From Taxawa tesnikishii (nom. ined.) (lineage: Eukaryota; Ascomycota; Dothideomycetes; Dothideales): a stretch of DNA of 64,000 nt. Made by a program: the position numbers and the translations under genes. Positions 39,207 through 50,699 of this stretch are shown one piece after another. The stretch spans positions 186,001 to 250,000 of the forward strand of contig JAPDRO010000030.1 in assembly GCA_030247885.1 (NCBI GenBank), read 5' to 3'. Position 1 is the stretch's first letter. Every line of letters starts with the position of its first letter. The notes under the pieces are model-generated. The model was not told the DNA's origin, ran no database searches, and saw nothing but the letters and a program-made list of their open reading frames with translations.

Positions 39207-40175
39207 ATGATCGACGATACTTTCAACCCCTTCTCGCGACTGCCTACTGAGCTTCGCGAAGAGATATGGCGCTTCTGCCTCCCGCATCGGGTGAGCGAAA
39301 TGGACTATCCTGCCAACTTCATAGTCTACGGCAGCTTCGACCCTGAGGACAAGCTTCCCTGTTCACTCAGATCGACCAGTATCAGCAATGGTCGCCCGCC
39401 ATTACTTACGCGAGTCTGCCGTGAGTCGCGGAGAATTGCCTTTGAATCAGGCAATTGGGTTTCAGTGCTCTTGTCCCGGGAAGGGGAGAGTCCTTACCGG
39501 CCGCGTGAAGTTGAGTGGGAGGCCATGAACGTCATGGACCGCGATTACTGGCAGGACCCTTTCCGCGACTCTGCACATCTGAATTGGACCACGTCCTATC
39601 GGGCAGACCTTGGCTGTACGACTGATGGTCACCCTTTGAATTCTTTGGTCCGGGAATCGAAGCGTCTGAATGGGTCAGCATCGATCATGCTGGGCTACAT
39701 GAGTGACTCCCTAATGGAGCGGGAGCCCTTCGACGAACCTATAGCTCGGCCGCTTGAAAGCATACCAATACCCCACAGCAAGCAGGAAGACCTAGCGGCA
39801 CTTAAGCTATTACCAGAATGGTTGGTAGTTATGAGAGTCGTCATCATACACCTTGACTTTGCACGAGCTGCCAAGACCGGCCTCTTCGGGCTATCAGGAG
39901 ACGAATTTGTGCAAGTAGTGGACGCCACTTTGCCGTTGGCTTCGCAGCTGTATGAGTTAGCCGAGACTTGTGAACGTGGGGCATACGCGGTCACAGCTGC
40001 TCAGAACTTCGCTCGAATGTCTGCAAACGACATGGATGCCATGGTGAAGCGCGTGGCGTTGAAGGCTTTTCACGACCATGAGTTGTCGAAGCGCATGCGG
40101 CCAGCAATCATGTTCAGGCTGTGTACGCAAATGTGTAATCACAGTAACACGCTAGGAGAGGAGCGAAATGTCTAG
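39207..40175 (+). CDS. 2EXR domain-containing protein
   Basis: Single-exon gene, 322 residues. The N terminus (FSRLPTELREEIWRFCLPHR, residues 8-27) is the 2EXR motif common in filamentous ascomycetes, F-box-like and of unknown biochemical role. It is followed by the usual PPLLTRVCRESRRIAFE segment near residue 70. The rest is helical and soluble with no TM. The ATG at 39207 is preferred over an upstream in-frame ATG at 39012 because the 2EXR motif normally begins within the first ten residues and the context (A at -3) is good. Intact, and flanked by RIP-mutated DNA on one side. Confidence 0.85.
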   Translation: MIDDTFNPFSRLPTELREEIWRFCLPHRVSEMDYPANFIVYGSFDPEDKLPCSLRSTSISNGRPPLLTRVCRESRRIAFESGNWVSVLLSREGESPYRPREVEWEAMNVMDRDYWQDPFRDSAHLNWTTSYRADLGCTTDGHPLNSLVRESKRLNGSASIMLGYMSDSLMEREPFDEPIARPLESIPIPHSKQEDLAALKLLPEWLVVMRVVIIHLDFARAAKTGLFGLSGDEFVQVVDATLPLASQLYELAETCERGAYAVTAAQNFARMSANDMDAMVKRVALKAFHDHELSKRMRPAIMFRLCTQMCNHSNTLGEERNV

Positions 40176-40353
40176 ACCGGACAAGGTGGGATGAGATGAA
40201 GCTCAAGCCGCACAGTGCAGGCTATTCAAAACACGCGTGATAAGTAGGAGAGGGTTTACGTATGTCTAAATTTGTTAAACCAATGCACAGCAAAACGAAG
40301 CTACATGACGCAGGGTCTCTTGTGATTGTGGCTACCGCCGTCAATACGACGCA

Positions 40354-41148
40354 TTACTTGTTGCAATCACCAAACACACGATTGGCAACGGCTTGACACG
40401 CCTTGATAGCGCGATCGTGCCTCGTGGCGGAATTGTTGCTTTGAATCCAATTTGTCTCGAAGTCATTGATGGTGTCAACGATGTTTTGCGGCTCGTTAGG
40501 ATGATTTTTCAGCGTCTTGTAAATGTCGACATCCGTCCAAGAACTTTCCCGACTAAGGCGAGTCTCGGTCTCGACGTTCTAAATGCAGTCAGGCGAGCAT
40601 CAGCTTCCTACTGCACGGTTGACAAGCAAGCGGAGGAAGATAACGATCAGACGACATACCCATGTGATACCCTGATCGTGTAGCTTAGTGTTGATTTCTG
40701 GAATGCGGTAATTGGCTAAATCAGCCAAGCGAGCTTCTGTAGCGATGGTAATCGCGCTTCTCGCGCTTCTGAGCTCTCTGGTAAAATAGTCATCTCCCGA
40801 TGTTTGACGGGCCGCCTGAATTCGGTCTGTCACCGCCGACAAGAGTGCGCCCAGCTGCTGCTGGCCGCCGTTGGGCCAGATATTCGGGAACAGCTTTCCG
40901 GGATCGAAGGCGTTGTTGTAGCCATTATTGTGCAGCTCTTCCGCCGCATGCACCGGGTCAGGGAAGAAGTCGTCGCCGATATCAGTGCTGCCCGACCAAA
41001 GGGGCGTTTTCTTTCCTGGCTTATGGATGTACTTCATCAACTCGTCGAATTGGCAGCTGCCGTCGGAGTTTGACCCTCGGCAACCTATTGCGATCCCATT
41101 CGTGGCTCCGACACCGGGTATCGGATAGCTGGACAAGCTTTCCCTCAT
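40354..41148 (-). CDS. Hypothetical protein, two exons, probably missing its N terminus
   Basis: Exons 41148-40660 and 40578-40354 join in phase (81-bp intron, GTATGT donor, TTTAG acceptor) to give 237 residues ending VANRVFGDCNK. Sequence includes CRGSNSDGSCQFDELMKYIHK, a G/P/W-rich middle (PNIWPNGGQQQLGALLSAV) and a helical C-terminal part with TINDFETNWIQ. I do not recognise a catalytic motif. The reading begins exactly where the unrelated BVMO fragment starts on the other strand (about 41137), so an upstream part, perhaps including a signal peptide or catalytic domain, may have been removed by rearrangement. Confidence 0.6.
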
Positions 41149-42029
41149 TCAGCGTTCTGACGGGTGGGGCCAAGACAATTGGCATAGATGAAATTCCTGA
41201 TCGTGTCGCCAACATGCACCGGTTGGACATGCCGCGCGCGGAGAAGGTACGAGCCAGGGTGGACGAGGTAGTCAGCGATCAAGAGGTTGCCGAGCACCTC
41301 AAGGCATGGTACCCAGGGTGTTGCAAGCGACCAGGGTTCCACGACGAGTACCTCCAAGCTTTCAATCTGCCCAACGTCGAGCTCGTGGATACGAATGGCA
41401 AGGGCGTCGAGAGAATCACCTAGGCGGGCGTTATGGCGAATGGTAAAACATATGACGTGGACGTGCTCATCTGGTCAACGGGCTTCGAGCTTGGTGTGCT
41501 TGGCAGTCCAGGCTCTCGCTGCGGCGTCCCAGTCATCGGGCGAGCCGGCTTGGACATGGAGGACAAATGGGCCAAGGGCGTTGCCACATTACATGCTGTC
41601 TGCACCAACGGCTTTCCTAACATGTTCTTCGCGGGTGCAAACCAGGCGGGTGCATCGCCTAACTATACACCTATTCTGGAGACTTTTGCTCAGCACATCT
41701 CTAAGATTATCTCAGAAAGTACTCGGCGGATTGGCAAGGCTCAGCCTTCTGCAAAGGTGGTCATTGAAGTGACCCAAGAAGCAGAACAAGCCTAGTCAAG
41801 ACGCGTCATAGCTGGGGCACCCCACTCAGCGCCAATGGTCGGATGCACGCCCTCGTACTACAATGCCGAAGCATCTTTGGATAACATGTCGAGAGAAGAA
41901 CAGATGCTTGCGGCGCCGGCAGAGCCCTGGCCAGCAGGGCTAGACAATTTCATGGATGTCCTAGAAGACTAGAGGAGCCGGGATAGCGAGCTTGAAGGGT
42001 TGCATATATCAGGGGTACAGGTAGATTAG
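41137..42029 (+). pseudogene. Baeyer-Villiger monooxygenase, 5'-truncated relic
   Basis: C-terminal third of an FAD/NADPH class B monooxygenase, an enzyme that inserts oxygen next to ketones. Diagnostic pieces: CKRPGFHDEYLQAFNLPNVE, DVLIWSTGFELG, ATLHAVCTNGFPNMFFAG.NQ and a C-terminal tail (YYNAEASLDNMSREEQ, then LEGLHISGVQVD before TAG at 42027-42029). The N-terminal Rossmann half is absent. Three internal TAG codons (41421, 41793, 41970) all stand where Trp is plausible, fitting TGG to TAG change by RIP. Reading is otherwise continuous. Not functional. Probably a tailoring enzyme of a former cluster. Confidence 0.88.
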
Positions 42030-42720
42030 ATTGGCTTATTAGCTATACTTGGGTGTGAAAAACATTCTTCTAGTTGAGGAGACATGACTCGTACTCTATA
42101 CATAGTAGCGTGGGGGATACATCAAACGCGTAAGGCCTTACGTCGCTTATATAAACATTATAATTAACCCTATATAAACTTAAGGATTCTTTATATTATA
42201 TAGGAAAGTAAGACTATAGTAATAGTAGTAATAGTATAAGTATTTAAGTTAGTAGGTAAGTAAGTTAATATATTTATAATCGCTTAGCTTATATATATTA
42301 AAATAATAAGATTATAGTACATACTCTAATTAAATAGCTAGCTATCTTATTAATCTATTTTAGTTATATCTTAGAGTTATAATACGTCTTTAATAAAGTA
42401 TATATATATAGTAATAATTAGTAGTATTTTATTAAGTAGTTACCTTACTATTATATAGTAATAATAACGCTATATTTATACCCTTATACTTACTACTAGT
42501 AACTTTTATAATATCTAATACGATATAAGGATATAAGCCTTATATTACCTTACCTTAATATAGACTCCCTTAAACTTAATATTACGTCGAAATAGGACCT
42601 AAATGTAAGGTAGTAACGTCTCACTCGTACTAGTATATAGCTTGTGTTATTACTTAAAGTATCTCGCGCTATCTATAGTAACTCTTAACTCGTTCGGTTA
42701 GGTAAAACTGCCTCTATCGT
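42030..42720. other. Small RIP-mutated segment
   Basis: From about 42050 to 42700 the DNA is AT-rich and CpA-poor, an isolated remnant of repeat DNA between two broken cluster genes. No inverted repeats or coding relic could be assigned. Confidence 0.55.
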
Positions 42721-43009
42721 GGTGTTTACCTTGTTGACTCCAAATCACTGCAAATCCTCGGGAAGAGTGATTCCACCGGCGACGCCGTCCTGTCCGCTCT
42801 TATCCCCAGCTTGTCCTGTGCCATCTTGTTGCCCAGGTCTGACCAGCGTTGACTTCGCTGCAGTTGCAGCCATACATTACCCTAAACCTTCACCGTCGCA
42901 TACAATTCCGAATGCGGTGCTGGCGTGTCCGGCCCAACCTCAGTAAGAGTAACGTCAAAGTTAAGTAGCAACTGTGTTTCCCGCTACTGTTAGCATTCTC
43001 GCATTCACG

Positions 43010-44343
43010 TTTTTGGACTGGATAGCTCAGCTTGCCAGCTACAATGGCATCCTGGATTTCGTCCATGAGGCGCTTAAAGATAGCTGGCCGCGAAAGTACC
43101 GAGACCATGAAGGCTGTCGATGCGCTGCCAAAACCATCCGAGCCAGCTCCGAGAATCACAAAAATCTCCGAGATGATCGTGTCGTCGAAAAGATGGTCGC
43201 CGTCGGGTGTACAAGCGTCCATAAAGCTGCGGCGTGCCAAGTCAACATCTACCAGCAGGTAGCCCAGCCATATAGAGCGGCCGGTAAAATGAAAGGAGCT
43301 ATTCACTCACGATTGTAAGAGATCGTACGACTTCCCTCCTATATGAGCCTTTTGGCCGAGCTCCCTGATGCGCCTGCTGCGCTCAGCTAGAATGGCTCCC
43401 GCCTTCTCCATGACGACAGCAAAGCCTAGTTGCTGTTCTGTGCGGACGACCAGCCATTTCTGCAGCCAAGAGTTGAGTAGCGCTTCGGTGAGAGGATATA
43501 CGCGACCTGCCACACCAAAGATAAGCATGCCCACACGAAACCCCTCGATGAGACCGCCAACGTCGGAGCCAGACTTGATGAAGCCAAGAGGATTCCTGAA
43601 ACCCAAGTCGGTGATGGTGTCGTACGCTAGATAGTGAGACCAGTGCGAAAAGTCCACAGGCTTTTTCTGCCCCGCAAACCTTTCATCTATGCTACTGACC
43701 CAGTGCAAGATGTGCTTGTCCAGAAGGGGCTCCATCCTCTGAATGTTCGCGAGAGCATATGGAGCGCCGATAAGGCGGCGATGCGCAGCATGAGCGCCTG
43801 GCTCTCGAAGCAGGATACTGTTACTTTTTCCAACGTAGCCTTGCAAGTAAAATCGGGATTTAGTATCCCGACGGTGGAAGATGGTAGGCATGGCCTTGCT
43901 ATCCGCGACGAGCAACATGGTAGGCGTGACGCGGATCACTGGGCCTGAGATCAAAAATTGGCGTTGATTTCTTTTTCCAAACGAGAAGATTTGCTTAATA
44001 TTTACATACCATGTTTCTTGGTGAGCGCCCATTGCGTGTGCAGCTCAGTGCCCCAAAAATGGTGCCAGGCTAGCCAAAGCGGTGTGACGCTGGCGAACCA
44101 CGGCCCTGGATAATGTCTTAGAGGATGAAAGTAACGATAGTGCACGATCCGCCAGATTATGTCCGCGATACATGTCAGACTGAATATGGCACATAGAATC
44201 AAGTCCTGAGTCTTGAAAAATTCAGAAGACTGTGAGTAACCGAAGTTGTAGCGACCATGATGGTGTTTGGACCGACTTCCCCTTAGGAGAGTTTGCTTCG
44301 ACAGGAAGTTGTTGATATAAGTCGAAAATAAAGGACGGTGCAA
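43010..44343 (-). pseudogene. Cytochrome P450, N-terminal two thirds, heme domain missing
   Basis: Microsomal P450 of the fungal benzoate-hydroxylase/pisatin-demethylase-like type. Seen: a membrane anchor (LILCAIFSLTCIADIIW), the hinge HPLRHYPGPWFASVTPLWLA, SGPVIRVTPTMLLV, FHRRDTKSRFY, and an I-helix region VILGAGSDGFGSASTAF. Introns at 43945-44009 and 43227-43310 join in phase. After GKLSYP at about 43017 the homology stops: ExxR, PERF and the heme-binding Cys loop are not found before the AT-rich remnant. Upstream, no clear ATG precedes the anchor (44343 is a TTG), so the 5' end is also uncertain. It cannot bind heme as it stands. Confidence 0.85.
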
Positions 44344-45167
44344 GAGGGTAGGCGAAGACAGAATTCGGACTCTGTATCCAACGAGTTATGATACTTGGAA
44401 TCTCTCCGGCGGCTAATGAGGTCTGCCTTGCGCCATGTAGTGAAGATGTGAATTACTAATTTGAAGTTAGCATCGGTCAGCATAGATTCGATGCTTACAT
44501 GTTATAAAGCTTACGCTTATGGCACATCAGTGCCTGCTGGCCGACGGCACCAAGATCTGCCTCAGAAATGAAAGATGACCACGCAGGTAATCACAATGTA
44601 GGAGCCAGCGATTGCACGTAATAAGGTGTCATGGTAGAAAAAGACGCACCGAGATCAGCAATCCTCGTCCGTGACGCGACCTTGTTGTCTACCTAGCATT
44701 ATATGCTGTTCTGTCCTACCTAGCTCCGAGACCAACTGTGATACTCGCGAGTCAATACGTTTCATTTCGACCAATCTCAGTCTTCGTTATCGCTTGCTAC
44801 GGGTGTATGCGGAACGGCGTAGCGATTCCCAGAAGCTCGCGATATTGGGAATTGTGCGCGCGCAGACGAGAACGGAACTCGAGCGGTCACGGAGAGTACA
44901 GAGTGAATCTGTCGAGCAGCGGAAGCAGTACTCATCCTCAGAGCAATCATGACAACATACGCGACTTTGGTGCCCCACGATGTTGTCAAACAGTCGAGTA
45001 CACTAACCAGATTTCCAACGGCAGTCCATCGCGATCATGCTCTATGCCTGGAAGCAGCGCACAAGATTCGAGATGAATTTGTATCCAAGGTTGATGTGGA
45101 TTTGAATGCTAAGACTATAGGCGACTATCCTATACTAGGCTTAGTTCAAGTAGTTACGTTTACGATA
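44344..45167. other. GC-balanced region without supported gene
   Basis: Several open frames of 60-110 codons overlap on both strands; none shows a domain or a convincing start. It ends at the inverted repeat of the next transposon. Confidence 0.4.
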
Positions 45168-47139
45168 ACGTAAACCGCGGGGTAGTAAACTAGGTAGGGT
45201 AGTAAACTACTAAAACGCGACCCTCCGATCTTTCAACTCTACTACTACCCGTTATAAATGCTTCTATAACTAGTAAACTACTATCTTAATATAGCTAATA
45301 TATAAATCTACTTAATACGCGTTAAATACTATATTATTATAACTAAAAATAAGACTATAAGCCTACTTATAATAGCTATTATTATAAGGTTTTATAGTAG
45401 AGTAGTAAATAGACTTATATAAATAGTTTATACTACTTATATTTACTTAAAAGTATAACGTTATAATTATAGCGTATAGTAATAAGTAAGAGTAATAATA
45501 TAATACTTAAAGCCTTCTTATTACTTATAATATTAACTACTTACTTCCTATACTTAATATTTTATTTACGTAAGTTTAAGGCTTTTCTCTTACTCTTTCG
45601 AGATAATTAAAAAGCTTTTATAGCGTTTTAAGCCTCTTACTAGCGAGCGCGTTTAACTACTTATTTAGTCTTCTTAGCCTTTTCTTTCTTCTTAATTACC
45701 TTAGTTACTTTTCTTATTATATACTTCTCTTTAACTATCTTAAGCTTATATAGTTAAGTAGCCTTCTTAAGCTTAATTAACTTAGCTTTTTAAAGTTACT
45801 ACTCTTTTTCTTTACGTTTCTTTACTATCTAATAAGTACGTACTTCTTTAACTTTTTTAGTAACTAGAAAATAGCGCTACTATAATACTCTTTACGCTAC
45901 TAAAGATTAAGAGGCTTACTATACTTCTAACGCTTCTTCTTATTACTTAGAGCTTCTCTAAGGCTCTTATTTTTATATTAAAGTAACTAGTTTTAACTAA
46001 GATAAAGTAAAATAAGTAACTAAGTTTTCGCGCCTTAGTAGTAGTATTATCCTTTACTACTACCTTAATAATTCGCTTTATCTTCCTCTAGTTAGAGGCG
46101 CTAAGTATTAACGTAAAGCTTTCTTATAATTCTTACTTATTTAAGGTAATATTAGCGAATTATTTAAGTATAATATCTATATTAAGTAGTAATATACTAG
46201 TTACTTTAAAGGAGCTAAGTACTATTATTTCTTTAAAGGAGCTTACTTATACCTTTTAAAATAAGAAAAAGAAGTCTTCCTTCTTAATTAATAATAGCCT
46301 TTAGCTTCTCTTAAGGAAAGCTAATAGCTCGTTTAAGTAAGCTTATAAGAGAAGCTTAAATATCGCTATATTAAGTAACTATAATATATATATTAAATAA
46401 GGAGGAAAGATAGTTAAGAGTATCTTATATTAATTATAATACTTAATAAAATCTATAGTAACGTAAGATTTATAGTTATTAAGAATAAGTAACTAGTAAG
46501 ACTATTATACTTTCGCCTTAGTATAGTAATTAAATACTTATTTAAGCTAGGTAAAGCCTATATTATTATTTATCTAACTTAATAGTAATAAGCTAATATA
46601 TACTAAGTATTTTCCTAGCTTAATATCTTTTACTTAACTTAGTTATATAGCTCTACTAGTAGCCTAATAAATAAGGCTTAGTAGTAATATTAATTTATTA
46701 GCGTATATATAAGCTAAAATAGTAATCTATTTACGTAAGCTATCTTATATAGCTACTTTAACTTTCTTCTTTTCTTATATTCGTCTACTAAATACTCGTT
46801 TCGATTAGCTAGTAATACTAATTAAGAAGCCCTTCTTATTTATATTATATATATAGCGAGCCTTAATATTATATTAGTTAATCTTATAATATAATAAGTC
46901 GAAGTATAAGCTATATTTATCCCCTAAATTAGCTTAATAGTAATTACTATTTATACTTATAGTCTACTATAAGATAAGATAGATACTATATTAGTTAATA
47001 AAGTAAGTAACTTAAGTCTTACTTATAGACTTTAGAGTTATTTTTAACGTAAAGTTTCGTACTATTTCTCTTATAGAAAGTAGGCCTTACTTTATAAGTC
47101 TTTTAATATACTATATAAGCTCTTACTCCTATTAGTTAC

Positions 47140-47514
47140 TATTAATATATATAACCTTACTTAAGGTATATAAGAGTAAATACTTACGTAACGTTACTTT
47201 TGTTATAAGTTAAAAGGTTATAAGCCTAAGTTAGCGCGTTAGTTAAATCGTAATCTCGATATATAATAGAAGGTTACAAGTTCGATTTCTACTTAAGTTA
47301 TAGTAAAAGCGCGTAAAATCCTAAATGAGAGTAAAGCCTTAGTAAGCTATAAAGTCGGCTAATAAGCTCGGAAGGTTATAAGTCTTAAATCTATTAGTAA
47401 CGTTATATGCTTATACCCCTTACTAGAGTTAGGAGGAGTATTAATATATATAACCTTACTTAAGGTATATAAGAGTAGATACTTATATAACATTACTTTT
47501 ATTATAAGTTAAAA
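47140..47514. repeat. 76-bp direct repeats flanking a tRNA-like insert
   Basis: Copies at 47140-47216 and 47439-47514 (core AATATATATAACCTTACTTA) are about 299 bp apart. Between them lie two tRNA-like segments described separately. Confidence 0.8.
47223..47300 (+). repeat. Degenerate tRNA-like sequence (SINE-like)
   Basis: GCCTAAG...GCGCGTTAGTTAAATCG resembles an acceptor stem plus A box, and GGTTACAAGTTCGATTTCTA is a near-canonical T-arm/B box, spaced as in a tRNA, ending CTTAAGT that can pair partly with the start. RIP changes spoil the stems. A second B-box-like block lies at 47373-47392. Best read as a tRNA-derived SINE remnant rather than a working tRNA. Confidence 0.5.
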
Positions 47515-47755
47515 GTTACTAAGCTTTTATTAGTTAAGTATATTAGTTATACGCGACGTTATAGTAACTTAGTACCTTCGCGTTAATATAGAACGTATAA
47601 TACTATACTTATTAGCTATTCTAATATAGTTAGGAGATTCTCTAGGCTTTAGCGATTTTATTTTTATAAGCGTATCCTTAATTAAGCTTATATTAGTAAA
47701 GTTAATATAGTATTAAAGTTTAAGATAGTTAGTATCTACTATATATTAAGTAAAT

Positions 47756-49514
47756 CTACGTATTAGTTATACTAAGATAGTAGTCTATACTAAAGCTAAT
47801 ATCTAAAATATACTTTATACCTTAAAAGAAAAGTAATACTCTTTTATTTATAAGACTATTAATATATATAATATTCCTTATAATACTCTATGTAATTATA
47901 TAGCTAAATAAACTTTACGCGTAATAGCGCGTAAATTATAATAAATCCTTTCAAACGCGAAAGAGAAGACTTTTATTTAATAAATTATACGTCTTATATA
48001 TATTAGCTTTCCTACTTTACTTACGTTAATTATATAAATAACTAAAGAAATTTAACGCGAATATATATAACTATTAAGGACTTCGTAACCTTTTCCTTAA
48101 CTAATTAGTAAGAAGTAACTCGACTACTTTAAAACCTACTATCTTAAGATAGTAAGTATTTAGACTCGTTAAATTAAAAGTATATACTTTAATACGATAA
48201 GTTATAACGCTATAAAGAGATAATTTAATATAATAACGGAGCTATTTATATAGTATAACTACTTTCTAAAGTACGTTTATAATATAAATAAGTTTAACTT
48301 TATAGTAAAAGTAAGTTAAATATTAAGAGCGTTAGTTAATATACGCGAGGTAATTAATTAAAAGTAAATCGAAAGTAAATAAGAGTAAATAATTATAATC
48401 GAGTATATAAATACTACTAGGAAAGCTATATTACTCTTAATTATCTTTAAGGCTAAATATACTAATACTATATAAGTACTTATATATACGCCTTTAAACT
48501 AAAAGTTTTTAACTAGTAGTAGTAGTTAGATATCTAATAATTATAGTTTATAATAACTAACTACTATCTTTAAGCCTTTAACGTAACTAAAGAACCTTAC
48601 AATATAAAGAATACTAATTATAAATAGTTATAATAACTATATAACTATAAAGGTAATTACTTTCTATATAGAGAATATAATTAACTTACTTATCTTATTA
48701 TTATATTATTTATATATACTTTAACTACTTAATATTAGCGTATTTACGCTACTTAAGTACGCGTTAACTTTAGAAACTAATGCTACTTTACGAGTTAACT
48801 TTAACTATATAGTATATATAAAATAAACGGAGATATATATTTACGTAAGAGCGAAGGTCTTTAAGGCTAGTAGTATCCTTAGTAAGTAAAAAGACGCTAG
48901 TCTCTAGCCTTTAAACCTTATAATAGTACTTAATAAGTTACTTACGAAGCTAACTATAATAGATATATAACCTTATATACTTTAATAATAACTTAATCTA
49001 AACCTTTTACTATTAAATAACTTTCTATTAAATAGTATTAAGTTATATAAAGTAAATATAATACTTAAATTAGCGATTAAAGCTATATAGGACGTTTCTT
49101 TTTAATAAAGTACTATATAAAGTAAATAACTCGCACTTTTAAAGCGACATATAGTAAGAACATTATATTACGTAAGTAGGTAAAAGAATAGTAAGAGCTT
49201 CTTAATATATAAAAGACTTAAAAGAAGGGAAAGTAAGTCGTATTAAAGGGAAGATTTATATTTAGTACGTAAAAAGTACTCGAAATAGTTAAGGTAACTA
49301 AAGTAAAGTTATTTATTAAAAAACTACGTAGACAATTACGTAAGTATTTAATTAAGGAAGCGCTAAAAGATAAGGAAAATAAAGTACTTAGAAATATATA
49401 TAGCGACTTAGATTTTAACTATATTATTATAGTATGTAAATAGTAGTTAAAGCTAAAAGAGTCGCGTCTTAGTAGTTTACTACTTTACTTAGTTTACTAC
49501 TTTATAGTTTACGT
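47756..49514 (+). mobile_element. Family 3 pogo-like transposon, copy c, inverted, one end missing
   Basis: Reverse complement of copies 17254-19100 and 20129-21977 over about 1.75 kb, with the shared terminus reading ...TAGTTTACGT|TA at 49514. The other terminus is absent at the junction with the family 4 element. Transposase relic on the plus strand, N terminus near 47790. Confidence 0.85.
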
Positions 49515-50699
49515 TACTAGAGTACTTACTTAAAAGGCTAGTACTTATAACGAGGTTTATTAACTTTATTATAATAAATAATAGTAAGCTTATAAATATA
49601 GTCTTAAAAATATCGAGTTAATAATAATTAAACTACTATAACGCTATCGACGTAATAAAAGTAACTATATTTAATACGAAGTTCTAGTATTCGCTATAAG
49701 GTCCTAATAATTTAATAAGTAATAAAATAAGTATAGTAATTAAAATAAAGTAGTTCTAAGCTAGTATCTTAGTCGATATAATAGTAATAGACTACGATTT
49801 AGCTATAGATATTATAACTACTTATAGTAATAGCCTATAAATAGTAATATCTCCCTATTTAATATCTCTTTTATAAAAGAGTATCTCCCTATTTAACTAG
49901 TAAATTACGGCCTTAAGTAAGAAGATAAAAGATCTTTATTATTATATTTACGACTAATTTAAAATAGTATATTTTAAGACATATCGTATTTTAATATAGG
50001 AATCCGTCTTATATAAGCGGAAAAAGTAAAGCTATCCGAGATTACTAATATAGTACTATATACGGCGGTACTTATTAATAATTACTATAGCTAGTCGAAA
50101 GAGCTAAAATATTACCTTAAAATATAAGGTTTAAAAATCCTGTTTAATACGGTCTATATCCTAATATAATAATATAAATACTTAGATATCGAAGTTATAA
50201 AGAGACTTCGAGAAAAATACGTAGAACTTTAGGAGTAATACTTATTTTTAGTTAAAGAGCTAAAATAAATTAAGGGAGTTATTTTTAACGCTTACTATAA
50301 ATATATTATAGTAGCTTAGTATATAGCCTCGAGTTCGGAATTTTAGAGTATCTTTACTCCTTACTACCTTACTAAGGAGGAGTTAAAATAACCGGAATAT
50401 CTACTATTAAATAGTACCTTTTAATAGAAATATATATTAACTAATAGTTATTAGGAAGCTAACTTTATAGTACCTATTAATAGCTCTATTATAATAAATA
50501 GCGTTAGGTTTTCTTAAATTAATAAAGTTATAATTCTAGCGATACTATTAGTTAAAGTAACTAATTATAACGTAAATGAAATTAATAGATTAAAATATAA
50601 AAAGGGCTATATTAGTAATATAAACTAGCTATATAATAGTACTTAATATTTATTATAAAAACCTTCTAATAATATAAATATTAACTTATCTCTCTCTAT
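49515..50699. other. RIP-mutated DNA upstream of the GGPPS relic
   Basis: On the plus strand at about 50200-50600 there is a long decayed reading that looks protein-derived but not identifiable. It could be the N-terminal part of the GGPPS reading (for example a terpene cyclase domain) or another gene. Confidence 0.4.

Larger units (their letters stand above)
45168..47755 (-). mobile_element. Pogo/Fot1-like transposon (family 4), left partner of a head-to-head pair
   Basis: Starts TA|ACGTAAACCGCGGGGTAG, a terminus shared with family 3, but the interior differs. The minus strand has a decayed transposase: helix-turn-helix-like N terminus near 47700, a YN.. .KGFLI-type block near 46860, and a Lys-rich C-terminal tail near 45500-45900. 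Its own right inverted repeat is not found; it abuts the family 3 copy at about 47755. RIP-mutated. Confidence 0.75.

Noticed and set aside
45150-45180. Short palindrome GTTTACG-ATAA-CGTAAAC as an operator
   Set aside because: It is formed by the transposon terminus and the neighbouring host bases, most likely by chance.
47223-47300. Functional tRNA gene
   Set aside because: Stems are disrupted and the sequence sits in RIP-mutated transposon DNA; SINE-like remnant is preferred.
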